This document shows positions 7,058 to 15,300 of a stretch of 44,803 nucleotides of DNA, one piece after another. Under the pieces are notes generated by a model. It had not been told where the DNA came from. It searched no databases and saw nothing but the letters and a program-made list of their open reading frames with translations. The translations under genes and the position numbers were made by a program. Position 1 is the stretch's first letter. The number at the start of each line of letters is the position of its first letter. Origin of the DNA: Deltaproteobacteria bacterium (GTDB taxonomy: Bacteria; Desulfobacterota; Desulfobulbia; Desulfobulbales; VMSU01); contig JAJXUT010000009.1 in NCBI GenBank assembly GCA_021782655.1, positions 1 through 44,803 on the forward strand. Reading direction: 5' to 3'.

Positions 7058-8182
7058 TTATTCCCGTCTCCTCGGCTTACCTGCGGCGTAGAGGTGATCC
7101 ACCGCCCCCTCGACCTCGCCCTCGGTGGTCAGCACGGTGATGCCGTGGCCCTGAAGCGCGGCCCGGGGGGTGTCGCCGGCGCTGGCGGCGAGGAGGGCGA
7201 AGCAGTCCGGCAGTAGCCCCGCCAGGGCCTGCCAGCGACCGGCGCCGCCCCCGGCCGTGGGCAGGGAACGGCTGGCAAGCAGGGCCACCAGCCCGTCTTC
7301 CCGCGGCCCGTAGATCAGAACCCGGCTGGCCTGGCCCAGGTGGAGGTCCACGGCCAGGCCGTCGCCGCTGACTACCGCCACGTTGGGCCGGGATCGGCTG
7401 GGGCGGGGCCGGAGGGAGGCGCTGGCGGCGGGCGGGATGGCGGGATCGAGGGCCGCCGCCGGGGCCTCCAGGATGGGGAGATGACGGCCGGCGGCGGCCC
7501 GCAGGTCGCGCATCCGCTCCAGAGAGGGGGCCGGGATGATCCGCTCCCCGTCGCTCCTCGGCGGGCCAGGGAGGATGATCATGGCCGTGGCGCCCAGGGC
7601 CGCCATCTGATCGGCGATGGCCTCGACATGGCGGTCGTTGATCCCTGGCTGCACCACGGTCCGAATGGTGACCGCGATCCCGGCCTGGAGGCAGGCGGCG
7701 AGGCAGGTCGCCTGCTCCTGTAAAAGGATCCCGGCGGCCTGGGCCAGGGGGACGGTGCACTTCCCCGGCCTGATCCAGGCATAGACCTCCTTGGCCACCT
7801 CGACATTCACCGCCTCCACCATGAGGGTGAGCTGGGAGACCCCGTGCTCGGCCAGGGCCTTGACCTCGCGGTGGCCATGGATCCCCAGGGTGGTGACCGT
7901 AAGCGCCAGTCCCGGGTATCTTTGGCGCACCAGGTTCAGGGTCTCCAGGGTGGGGCCGGGGGTGGCCAGGGGGTCGCCAGGCCCCGCGAGCTCCACCCCC
8001 GCCACCGCCAGTCCCTGGCCTTGATGTTCGTCTAGCCAGGCCAGGGCCGCGGCCGGCGATAGGGCCGTAGGGGCCTTCTCCAGCGGGGCGAAGCGGCCAC
8101 GGGCCAGGGCCTGGGGCGCCACCGGCAGGATGAGGCGTAGCGGGTGGCGGTTAGGGAAGAGGGTCGGGGTGGAGGGAGGCAT
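7058..8182 (-). CDS. NifB-like protein lacking the radical SAM cysteines, with NifX-like C-terminal domain
   Basis: This 374-residue protein aligns along almost its whole length with the NifB encoded at 1687-2958. Shared landmarks are LPVAPQ at the position just before the NifB CxxxCxxC motif, AGPGDPLATPGPTL (SAM-binding GPGDP), a VYAWIRPGK / VYGWVRDGN match, PGINDRHVEAIADQM, and a C-terminal NifX/NafY-like domain (NVAVVSGDGLAVDLHLG, then GDTPRAAL and a GAVDHLY end). The segment that carries five cysteines in NifB (CNIKCNYCNRKYDC) is ALARGRFAPLEKAP here, so no SAM cluster can form. The cysteine-rich NifB tail is also missing. Start ATG at 8182 follows AGGTGA. It lies 51 nt after nifK. It is probably a non-enzymatic carrier, chaperone or regulator of NifB-co/FeMo-co (inference). 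The frame is intact, which argues against a decaying pseudogene. Confidence 0.9.
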   Translation of the reverse strand: MPPSTPTLFPNRHPLRLILPVAPQALARGRFAPLEKAPTALSPAAALAWLDEHQGQGLAVAGVELAGPGDPLATPGPTLETLNLVRQRYPGLALTVTTLGIHGHREVKALAEHGVSQLTLMVEAVNVEVAKEVYAWIRPGKCTVPLAQAAGILLQEQATCLAACLQAGIAVTIRTVVQPGINDRHVEAIADQMAALGATAMIILPGPPRSDGERIIPAPSLERMRDLRAAAGRHLPILEAPAAALDPAIPPAASASLRPRPSRSRPNVAVVSGDGLAVDLHLGQASRVLIYGPREDGLVALLASRSLPTAGGGAGRWQALAGLLPDCFALLAASAGDTPRAALQGHGITVLTTEGEVEGAVDHLYAAGKPRRRE

Positions 8183-8233
8183 GGTCGTTCACCTGGGCCG
8201 GGGCTGGTTTTTTTTCTTCATCCTGCCTTCGTC

Positions 8234-9607
8234 TTAGAGCACCAGTTCGAAGCTCTGTTCCGGCGCGTCTCGGTCCTTGCGGTCGAGGAGCGCCGAGAGG
8301 ATTTTCTCCAGGAGCCGCAAGCCGCCCTTGTAACCCACGGTGGGAAAATACTGGTGGCCCTGACGGTCGAGGATGGGGAAGCCGAAACGCACCAGGGGCA
8401 GGTCCTCGTCGCGGGCGATGTACTTGCAGTAGGTGTTGCCGATTAAGAGGTCGACCGGGTCGTTCTTGATCCACTGGTGCAGGAGGTACATGTCGCCCTT
8501 GGCCCGGACGTTCACCTGGTAGGGTAGATCCTTGGTGATCGCCTCGATCCGCTCCTCGAAGCGCTTGCCCGGGGTGCCGGTGACGATGTGCATCGGCCAC
8601 ATGTCGAGCGAGACCAAGAACTCGGTCATGGCGATCATCTGATCCGGGTCGCCCACCAGGGCTACCTTCTGGTGGTAGAGGTACTGGTGCATGTCGGAGA
8701 TCATGTCCACCAACTGGCCGCGCTCCAGGGCGATCTCCTCCGGGACGCTGACCCCGGCCAGGGTGCGCAGAACGTCGATGAAGCGGTCGGTGGCTTTGAG
8801 TCCATAGGGAAGATCGAGGACTCGGCACGGCACCTTGTGCTTGGCGTCCAGCCAGCGGGCCGCCTCGGCCGAGCACCACTCGCCCAGGGCCAGGGTGCCG
8901 ATGGAGTCGCCGGTGGACTTTAGCTCCTTAACCGTTACCCCACCCTCGGGAAACATCTTGAACTCCCCGGAGAGAGGGCCATTTAAGACGCCCGAGGTGT
9001 CCGGGAAGAGGATGCTCCTGACCCCCAGCAGGTTCAGGAGCCGCTTGATCTCCTCCATGTCGGCCGGTTCCACCCAACCTGGGATGATGTTTAGTTTGCC
9101 GTTTTTTTTGCCCGTGGGTTCGGCTAGCTTGGCCATGGAGGTGACCATACTGGAGAAGCCGGTCACATGCGAGCCCACATAGCTGGGGGTGGAGGCGGAG
9201 ATAATCTCCTTGCCCTTGGGGATCTTGCCCTCGGCCTCGGCCTTTTTTTTGATCTGTTTCAGGTCGTCGCCGATGGTCTCCGATAGGCAGGTGGTGTGGA
9301 TGGCGATCACCTCCGGGTCGTAGACCGCGAAGATGTTGTCGATGGCCTGCAGCATGTTGGCCTGGCCGCCAAACACCGAGGCCCCCTCGGTGAAGGAGCT
9401 GGTGGAGGCCGAGATCGGCTCCTTGTAGTGCCGGGTCAGGGTGCTGCGGTGGTAGGCGCAGCAACCCTGGGAGCCATGGCTGTGCGGCAGGCAGCCGTGG
9501 ATGCCCAGGGCCGCGTACATGGCGCCGATGGGCTGGCAGGTCTTGGCCGGGTTGATGGTCAAGGCGCTGCGCTCGGTGATCTCTTTGGGGGTATGTCGTA
9601 AAAGCAT
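8234..9607 (-). CDS. nifK: Molybdenum-iron nitrogenase beta subunit NifK (short, Clostridium type)
   Basis: Beta subunit of dinitrogenase; with NifD it holds the P-cluster. P-cluster cysteines are seen at C24 (AKTCQPIGA), C49 (HGSQGCCAYHRS) and C107 (HTTCLSETIGDD). At 457 residues it lacks the roughly 50-residue N-terminal extension of Azotobacter NifK (about 520 aa) and matches the C. pasteurianum length. Start ATG at 9607 has AGAGG about 7 nt upstream. An unusually long 167-nt spacer separates it from nifD. The following gene is the cysteine-less NifB-like protein. Confidence 0.97.
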   Translation of the reverse strand: MLLRHTPKEITERSALTINPAKTCQPIGAMYAALGIHGCLPHSHGSQGCCAYHRSTLTRHYKEPISASTSSFTEGASVFGGQANMLQAIDNIFAVYDPEVIAIHTTCLSETIGDDLKQIKKKAEAEGKIPKGKEIISASTPSYVGSHVTGFSSMVTSMAKLAEPTGKKNGKLNIIPGWVEPADMEEIKRLLNLLGVRSILFPDTSGVLNGPLSGEFKMFPEGGVTVKELKSTGDSIGTLALGEWCSAEAARWLDAKHKVPCRVLDLPYGLKATDRFIDVLRTLAGVSVPEEIALERGQLVDMISDMHQYLYHQKVALVGDPDQMIAMTEFLVSLDMWPMHIVTGTPGKRFEERIEAITKDLPYQVNVRAKGDMYLLHQWIKNDPVDLLIGNTYCKYIARDEDLPLVRFGFPILDRQGHQYFPTVGYKGGLRLLEKILSALLDRKDRDAPEQSFELVL

Positions 9608-9664
9608 GGTCGTTGCCTCTTGGTTTAGGTGTTTAGGTGGGTTGGTCTGTAGGTGGTAGATGCT

Positions 9665-9724
9665 GTTGGGTTAGGCGTCGGTTTGGCGCCACTTTTTTAG
9701 CCCCCCTTGCGGGTGTAACCCAAC
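9665..9724 (-). other. Structured spacer between nifD and nifK
   Basis: The 167-nt spacer 9608-9774 contains the perfect 9-bp inverted repeat GTTGGGTTA (9665-9673) and TAACCCAAC (9716-9724). On the transcribed strand, CCCGCAAGGG right inside the 5' arm can form a small stem capped by the GNRA-type loop GCAA. A run of six A (transcribed strand) follows. There is no T-run after the long stem, so it is not a plain terminator. nifD and nifK are usually closely spaced, so an RNA element for processing or stoichiometry is possible (inference). Confidence 0.5.
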
Positions 9725-9774
9725 GACCGAGGCGGCACCCGACCTCCAGCCTGATCCCCTACAGTCTCATGCCG

Positions 9775-11415
9775 TTATTCCCAGACGTAGGAGGCCGAGA
9801 GCTCGGGGTGTTGCTGCCAGGGGGCCTTCATGTAGCTCCAGACCCGGCTGTTCACCAGGCGGTCGATCTCGTGGTAGAAGTTGATCGCGCCCAAAAAACC
9901 GGCGTAGGGGCCGCCCGAGTCGTAGGAGTGCAGCTGCTTCATGGGCACCCCGAGCTTCTGGATGGAGAACTTCTCCTTGATCCCGGCGCAGAAGAGGTCG
10001 GGCTTCAGCAGCTCTACCAGCCTCTCGGCCTCGTACTGGTTCAAGTCGTCGATGACGATGCTCCCCTGCTCCATGTCCGGGATCAGGCCTTCGTAGTGCT
10101 TGAACTTGTAGCCCGCCTCGGTCAGGGCCTTGAGCTCCTCCGGGGTCTTGCGCGGTTGGTAACGGGTCGGGTCGGCCTCGACGCGGATCTCCTCGATGTT
10201 CCGGCTGTCGGCGTCCACCTCCAGGGTGGGGATGACCTGCCGGCCCTCGTAGTCGTCGCGGTGGGCGAACTCGTAGCCGGCGGAGATGGTCTTCATCCCC
10301 AGCTCGGTGAAGAGTTCCTGATAGTGATGGGCTCGGGAGCCACCCACGAACAGCATGGCGGTCTTGCCCTCGGTCCGGGCGCGGACATCGCTCCGGGCCG
10401 CAAGTACCGCCGGCATCTCCTCGGCTATCACCCTCTCCACCGTGTCGGTCAGCGCCTGATCGCCGAAGTACTGGGCGATCTTCCTCAGCGACTTGGCGGT
10501 GGCGTCGGCGCCGATGAAGTTGACCTTGATCCAGGGGATGCCGTATTTGGTTTCCAGCATGTCGGCCACGTAGTTGATGGAGCGGTGGCACATGACCGCG
10601 TTTAAGTCGGCGGTGTGGGCCGAGGCGAACTGGTCGTAGGTGGAGTTGCCGGAGAAGGTGGCAATGTTGGTGATCCCGCACTTTTTGAAGATGCGGTCGA
10701 TCTCGAAGCCGTCACCCCCGATGTTGTATTCACCCAGGAGGTTGATCTTGTACCTGCCGGGCTTGACCTCGTCGTTTTCGCCCACGATGTGCCTGAAGAC
10801 CTGGTTGTTGGCGATATGATGCCCCGCCGATTGGGAGACCCCCTTGTATCCCTCGCAGCTAAAGGCGTAGACGTTGCAGTCGCCAAATTTCTCCTTCATC
10901 CTCTTGGCCACGGTGTGGATGTCGTCGCCGATCAGCCCCACTGGGCAGGTGGCGAAGATGGCGATGGACTTGGGGTGAAAGAGGTCGTAGGCCTCCTGAA
11001 TCGCCGTTGTCAGTTTCTTCTCACCGCCGAAGATGATGTCCGAGTCCTGCATGTCGGTGGAGAAGGCGTAGGTCATGAAGTTGGCGCCGTCGGGGCCGGC
11101 ATCGGTCTGGTTGCGCCGGGTGAGCCAGGCGTAAAAGGAGCAGCCGATGGGGCCATGCACCAGGTTGACGATGTCGCGGGTCGGCCCCATGATGACGCCC
11201 TTGCAGCCGGCGTAAGTGCAGCCCCGCATGGTGATGATCCCCGGGGTGGTGCGGATGTTAGCCGAAATCTCCGGCGTCTCGTTGCCCAAGGCCTCGTTGA
11301 TCAGGATCTGTTTGGCGCGTTTCCTGGCCACCTTGGCGGGGTAGCGTTTCAAGATCTCCGCTTTGACCTTGGCCGGCTCCCAGGCCGGCTGGTCGGTATT
11401 GTTGGTTGAGCTCAT
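9775..11415 (-). CDS. nifD: Molybdenum-iron nitrogenase alpha subunit NifD (group II type)
   Basis: Alpha subunit of dinitrogenase, carrying FeMo-co. P-cluster cysteines are C66 (RGCTYAGCKG), C92 (VHGPIGC) and C157 (ATCPVGLIGDD). The FeMo-co cysteine is C276 (AVMCHRSINY) and the molybdenum histidine is H496 (QLHSYDSGGPYAGF). The 546-residue length, longer than Azotobacter NifD (about 490), comes largely from an insert near residues 390-445 (IPTLEVDADSRNIEE and onward), as in C. pasteurianum and methanogen enzymes. The conserved cysteine and histidine support a Mo enzyme; the Vnf/Anf delta subunit gene is absent. Start ATG at 11415 has AAGGAG upstream. It follows nifI2 by 12 nt. Confidence 0.97.
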   Translation of the reverse strand: MSSTNNTDQPAWEPAKVKAEILKRYPAKVARKRAKQILINEALGNETPEISANIRTTPGIITMRGCTYAGCKGVIMGPTRDIVNLVHGPIGCSFYAWLTRRNQTDAGPDGANFMTYAFSTDMQDSDIIFGGEKKLTTAIQEAYDLFHPKSIAIFATCPVGLIGDDIHTVAKRMKEKFGDCNVYAFSCEGYKGVSQSAGHHIANNQVFRHIVGENDEVKPGRYKINLLGEYNIGGDGFEIDRIFKKCGITNIATFSGNSTYDQFASAHTADLNAVMCHRSINYVADMLETKYGIPWIKVNFIGADATAKSLRKIAQYFGDQALTDTVERVIAEEMPAVLAARSDVRARTEGKTAMLFVGGSRAHHYQELFTELGMKTISAGYEFAHRDDYEGRQVIPTLEVDADSRNIEEIRVEADPTRYQPRKTPEELKALTEAGYKFKHYEGLIPDMEQGSIVIDDLNQYEAERLVELLKPDLFCAGIKEKFSIQKLGVPMKQLHSYDSGGPYAGFLGAINFYHEIDRLVNSRVWSYMKAPWQQHPELSASYVWE

Positions 11416-11427
11416 GTTCGTTCTCCT

Positions 11428-11802
11428 TCAGATGATGGACTTGGTGCCCGTCTCGCCGGTCCGCACCCGAACTGCGTCGGTCATGGGCAGAACAAAGATC
11501 TTGCCGTCGCCGGGCTTGCCGGTCTGATTGGTGGCGATGAGCGCCTGGACCACGTTGTCCACCAGCTCATCCTTGACCACCACGGTCACCATCCGTTTGG
11601 GGTAGAGCTGGCCTTTGGCCCCCAGGAGCGAGGCCGCCTCCTCGTAGCCGTTTTTCGTCCCCTCCAGCACCTTGGGGTTGACAAAGCCCTTGCCCCGGCC
11701 CTGGGCCTCATGGGCGAAGAAGGCATCGGCGCCGGCCTGGGTCAAGGCCTCCTTGGTCTGGTTCATCATGTTGATTCGCACCACGGCGAGCACCTCTTTC
11801 AT
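11428..11802 (-). CDS. nifI2: PII-like nitrogenase switch-off protein NifI2
   Basis: A 124-residue GlnB/PII-family protein starting MKEVLAVVRINMMNQTKEAL, with a longer T-loop region than GlnB (FFAHEAQGRGKGFVNP, SLLGAKGQLYPKRM) as in NifI2. The C-terminal PII signature is GKPGDGKIFVLPMTDAVRVR. With NifI1 it binds dinitrogenase and blocks it when ammonium rises; 2-oxoglutarate and ATP relieve the block (known from methanogens). The ATG at 11802 overlaps the nifI1 stop as ATGA, so the pair is translationally coupled. The gene lies in another frame of a long open stretch through nifH. Confidence 0.94.
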   Translation of the reverse strand: MKEVLAVVRINMMNQTKEALTQAGADAFFAHEAQGRGKGFVNPKVLEGTKNGYEEAASLLGAKGQLYPKRMVTVVVKDELVDNVVQALIATNQTGKPGDGKIFVLPMTDAVRVRTGETGTKSII

Positions 11803-12155
11803 GGGGCCACCCCCTCGGAGGCGAAGAGGGTCTCCTTGGCCCCGGAGCTGATGGTGTAGGCCTCCAGGACGTCGGAGACGAAGATCTTGCCGTCGCCGAA
11901 GGCCCCCTTGGCCCCCGACTTGGCGGTCTTGGTGATGGTCTCGATGACGAAGTCCTTGTCTGCCGGGTTGATCACGCTCATCAGCATGACCTTGGGGATT
12001 TCGTCGTAGGTGATATCGCCGATCTTGATGCCGCGCTGCTTGCCGCGGCCAGCGACCGAGTACTTGGTGACTGAGGGAAAACCCGCGTCCATCAGGGCGG
12101 CAAGCACCTTGTCCGCTTTTTCGGGTCTGACAATGGCTCTGATCATGGTCAACAT
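11799..12155 (-). CDS. nifI1: PII-like nitrogenase switch-off protein NifI1
   Basis: A 118-residue PII-family protein. The opening MLTMIRAIVRPEKADKVL is typical of NifI1, and GAKGAFGDGKIFVSDV is the PII C-terminal signature. The T-loop segment (KYSVAGRGKQRGIKIGD) lacks the uridylylated tyrosine context of GlnB, as known for NifI proteins. Location between nifH and nifD is diagnostic of the NifI pair in archaea, clostridia and sulfate reducers. Start ATG at 12155 has GGAG about 8 nt upstream; ATG at 12146 is an alternative. Confidence 0.94.
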   Translation of the reverse strand: MLTMIRAIVRPEKADKVLAALMDAGFPSVTKYSVAGRGKQRGIKIGDITYDEIPKVMLMSVINPADKDFVIETITKTAKSGAKGAFGDGKIFVSDVLEAYTISSGAKETLFASEGVAP

Positions 12156-12221
12156 GGTGTATTCTCCACAGGAAGTTTAGTAAAAGGCTTGTCCTTCCCC
12201 GGCTGGGGGCGGGGAGTTTAA

Positions 12222-13208
<987 letters not shown>

Positions 13209-13297
13209 TCAAGAAGATATTTTTTTTCTTTTTGATTCAGAATGGTTATCTCGGCTGTGAGCTCGCGTTTGGCAAGCAAGGATAGCGGCCGGGGCCT

Positions 13298-13348
13298 ACG
13301 ACAAAAAGGTATGATCACGACAAAATGGTGCTTGTGATACAATTTTGT
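13298..13348 (+). repeat. Triple ACAAAA-GT repeat cluster upstream of nifH and nifA
   Basis: ACGACAAAAAGGT (13298-13310) is repeated as ACGACAAAATGGT (13317-13329) with one mismatch and a 19-bp period. A third inverted copy, ATACAATTTTGT (13337-13348), reads ACAAAATTGTAT on the other strand. The second and third copies form the exact inverted pair ACAAAAT / ATTTTGT. The cluster lies in an AT-rich stretch of the nifH-nifA divergent region. It may be an operator for the activator or another nitrogen or redox regulator (inference). Confidence 0.5.
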
Positions 13349-13569
13349 TTAATTATTGGTGCGGTCAGTATGATAATTTTGCAATTAGGTGTTAATGCGA
13401 CAACTGATTAATCTGGCAGCAAGCAACAGTATATTGATTTTAAAGATTTTTATTTTAAACTAAAAGATGGTTCGTTTGTTGCTTATTGTTAACGCCAGGA
13501 GCAGCGCCCCGGCTCTCAACCCGGACAGTTCCCCTCCGCCCTGGCCAAGAGGGTGACCCTTGGCCTGAA

Positions 13570-15174
13570 ATGGAACCCGCCATGACCTCCTCCATCTCTA
13601 TCCCTCGCCCATCTGGCAGCGACTGCCCGGAGGTCATCGAGTTGACCGCCCTCTACGAGATCGCCCAGTTGATCGGCTCGGCCCACGATCTGGACAGCAC
13701 CCTGACTGCCATCCTCAAGGTGCTGCACGACATCTTGCGCATGGAGCGCGCCACCTTGATCCTGCTCGACGAGGGCGGACTCCACCTCACGATCAAGGCC
13801 TCTTATGGCTTGAGCAAGGATGAACGGCGGCGGGGGGTTTATCGCTTGGGCGAGGGGATCACCGGGGCCATCTTCGCCAGCGGCACCCCCTTCGTGGTGC
13901 CCGACATCCAGCAAGAACCGCTGTTTTTGAATAAGACCCGCTCCCGCAGCATCGACAAGGAGTCACTTTCCTTCCTAGGCGTTCCGGTCTTGGTCAAGGG
14001 CGAGCCGGTGGGGGTGCTGACCGTGGACCGCCTTTTCGGCCTGGAGATTCCCTTCGAGGAGGACATCCGTTTTCTGACCGTGGTCGCCACCCTCATCGCG
14101 CAGTTCCTGGTCTTAAACCACGAAATCAAGAAGAACGAGGCCAACCTGCGGGAGGAGAACCGCTCGCTCAAGGCCCAACTGTCGCCGGTATTCATCCGTC
14201 ACAACATCCTGGGACAGAGCAAGGTGATGATCGAGGTCTTTTCGGTCATCGACAAGGTGGCGCCCTCAAGCGCCACTGTCCTCCTGCTAGGCGAGTCGGG
14301 GACCGGCAAGGAGCTGGTGGCCCGGGCCGTGCATCAGGCCAGCCGCCGGCGGGACGCCCCCTTCCTCAAGGTCAACTGCGCCGCCCTGCCTGAAAATCTC
14401 CTGGAGAGCGAGCTCCTGGGGCACGATAAGGGGGCCTTTACCGGGGCCCTGGCTCGCAAGAAGGGACGCTTCGAACTGGCCGACGGCGGCACCCTGTTCC
14501 TGGACGAGATCGGCGAGCTGCCGCTAGAGTTGCAGGCCAAGTTGCTACGCGTCCTGCAAGAGCAGCAGTTTGAACGGCTGGGCGGCACTCAGACCATCAG
14601 CGTCGATGTGCGGGTGATCGCGGCCACCAACCGCAGCCTGCCCGCGCAGGTGGGCCTGGGCCGTTTCCGGGCCGACCTTTTCTATCGCCTAAACGTGGTG
14701 CCCATCGTCCTGCCGCCGCTGCGGGAGCGCAAGGAGGATATCCCGCTCCTGATTGATCACTTCCTGGCCGCCAGTAACCGTCAGAACCAGAAGCAGGTCC
14801 GTCTTTCGCGCGAGGTGTTGGACTTCCTCACCCAATATCATTGGCCGGGCAATGTCCGCGAGATGCAGAATCTGGTGGAACGGCTGGTGATCATGGCCGA
14901 CCGTGACCGGGTATTGATCACCGATCTGCCCGCCTTTGTGGTGGCCGAGCCGGAGGCTGCCCTTCCCGGCCCCGCCCCTGTCTCTCCTTCCGCCCCGATC
15001 CCTCCCGGCCAGCGGCGGCTGTCGTTGGATGAGATCGAAAGGGCCGAGATCGAGGCGGCCCTGAAACGACACGGCTGGGTACAGGCCCGGGCGGCCCGCG
15101 ACCTGGGCTTGACCGCCCGCCAGATGGGGTACAAAATTCAGAAATACGGGTTGAGCCGGCCGGAATTTTTTTAA
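13570..15174 (+). CDS. nifA: NifA-type sigma-54-dependent activator (GAF-AAA+-Fis HTH)
   Basis: Enhancer-binding activator for sigma-54 RNA polymerase. An N-terminal GAF domain (about residues 25-185) is followed by a coiled linker ([20 protein letters not shown]). The AAA+ domain has Walker A GESGTGKE (241-248), the sigma-54 contact loop GAFTGA (288-293) and Walker [11 protein letters not shown] proline-rich linker leads to a C-terminal Fis-type helix-turn-helix ([21 protein letters not shown]), very like the NifA DNA-binding end. The linker has no cysteine pair, unlike redox-sensitive rhizobial NifA. Start ATG at 13570 gives 534 residues; ATG 13582 or an upstream TTG are possible since no clear ribosome site is seen. 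Divergent position from nifH and the two sigma-54 promoters make NifA the best name. No nifL is present. Confidence 0.9.
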   Translation: MEPAMTSSISIPRPSGSDCPEVIELTALYEIAQLIGSAHDLDSTLTAILKVLHDILRMERATLILLDEGGLHLTIKASYGLSKDERRRGVYRLGEGITGAIFASGTPFVVPDIQQEPLFLNKTRSRSIDKESLSFLGVPVLVKGEPVGVLTVDRLFGLEIPFEEDIRFLTVVATLIAQFLVLNHEIKKNEANLREENRSLKAQLSPVFIRHNILGQSKVMIEVFSVIDKVAPSSATVLLLGESGTGKELVARAVHQASRRRDAPFLKVNCAALPENLLESELLGHDKGAFTGALARKKGRFELADGGTLFLDEIGELPLELQAKLLRVLQEQQFERLGGTQTISVDVRVIAATNRSLPAQVGLGRFRADLFYRLNVVPIVLPPLRERKEDIPLLIDHFLAASNRQNQKQVRLSREVLDFLTQYHWPGNVREMQNLVERLVIMADRDRVLITDLPAFVVAEPEAALPGPAPVSPSAPIPPGQRRLSLDEIERAEIEAALKRHGWVQARAARDLGLTARQMGYKIQKYGLSRPEFF

Positions 15175-15300
15175 AGGAAAGGCGGCGCGCCGGAACGACC
15201 AGATTGCCGCGCTTAACTTGCCGGGCATCTGCGGGGTGAGTTGGGTAAGTTTTGTCTTATTGCAAGACCTGACCCCAAGTGAGTGACCGGCCTGTCCGGG

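Noticed and set aside
9637-10605. A 322-codon plus-strand open frame
   Set aside because: It is antisense to nifD and the nifD-nifK spacer, and its protein is Val/Gly/Asp-rich shadow sequence.
13392-13407. TGT-N10-ACT as a NifA upstream activator site
   Set aside because: It misses the last base of the TGT-N10-ACA palindrome, and one-off matches of this short motif are expected by chance in AT-rich sequence.
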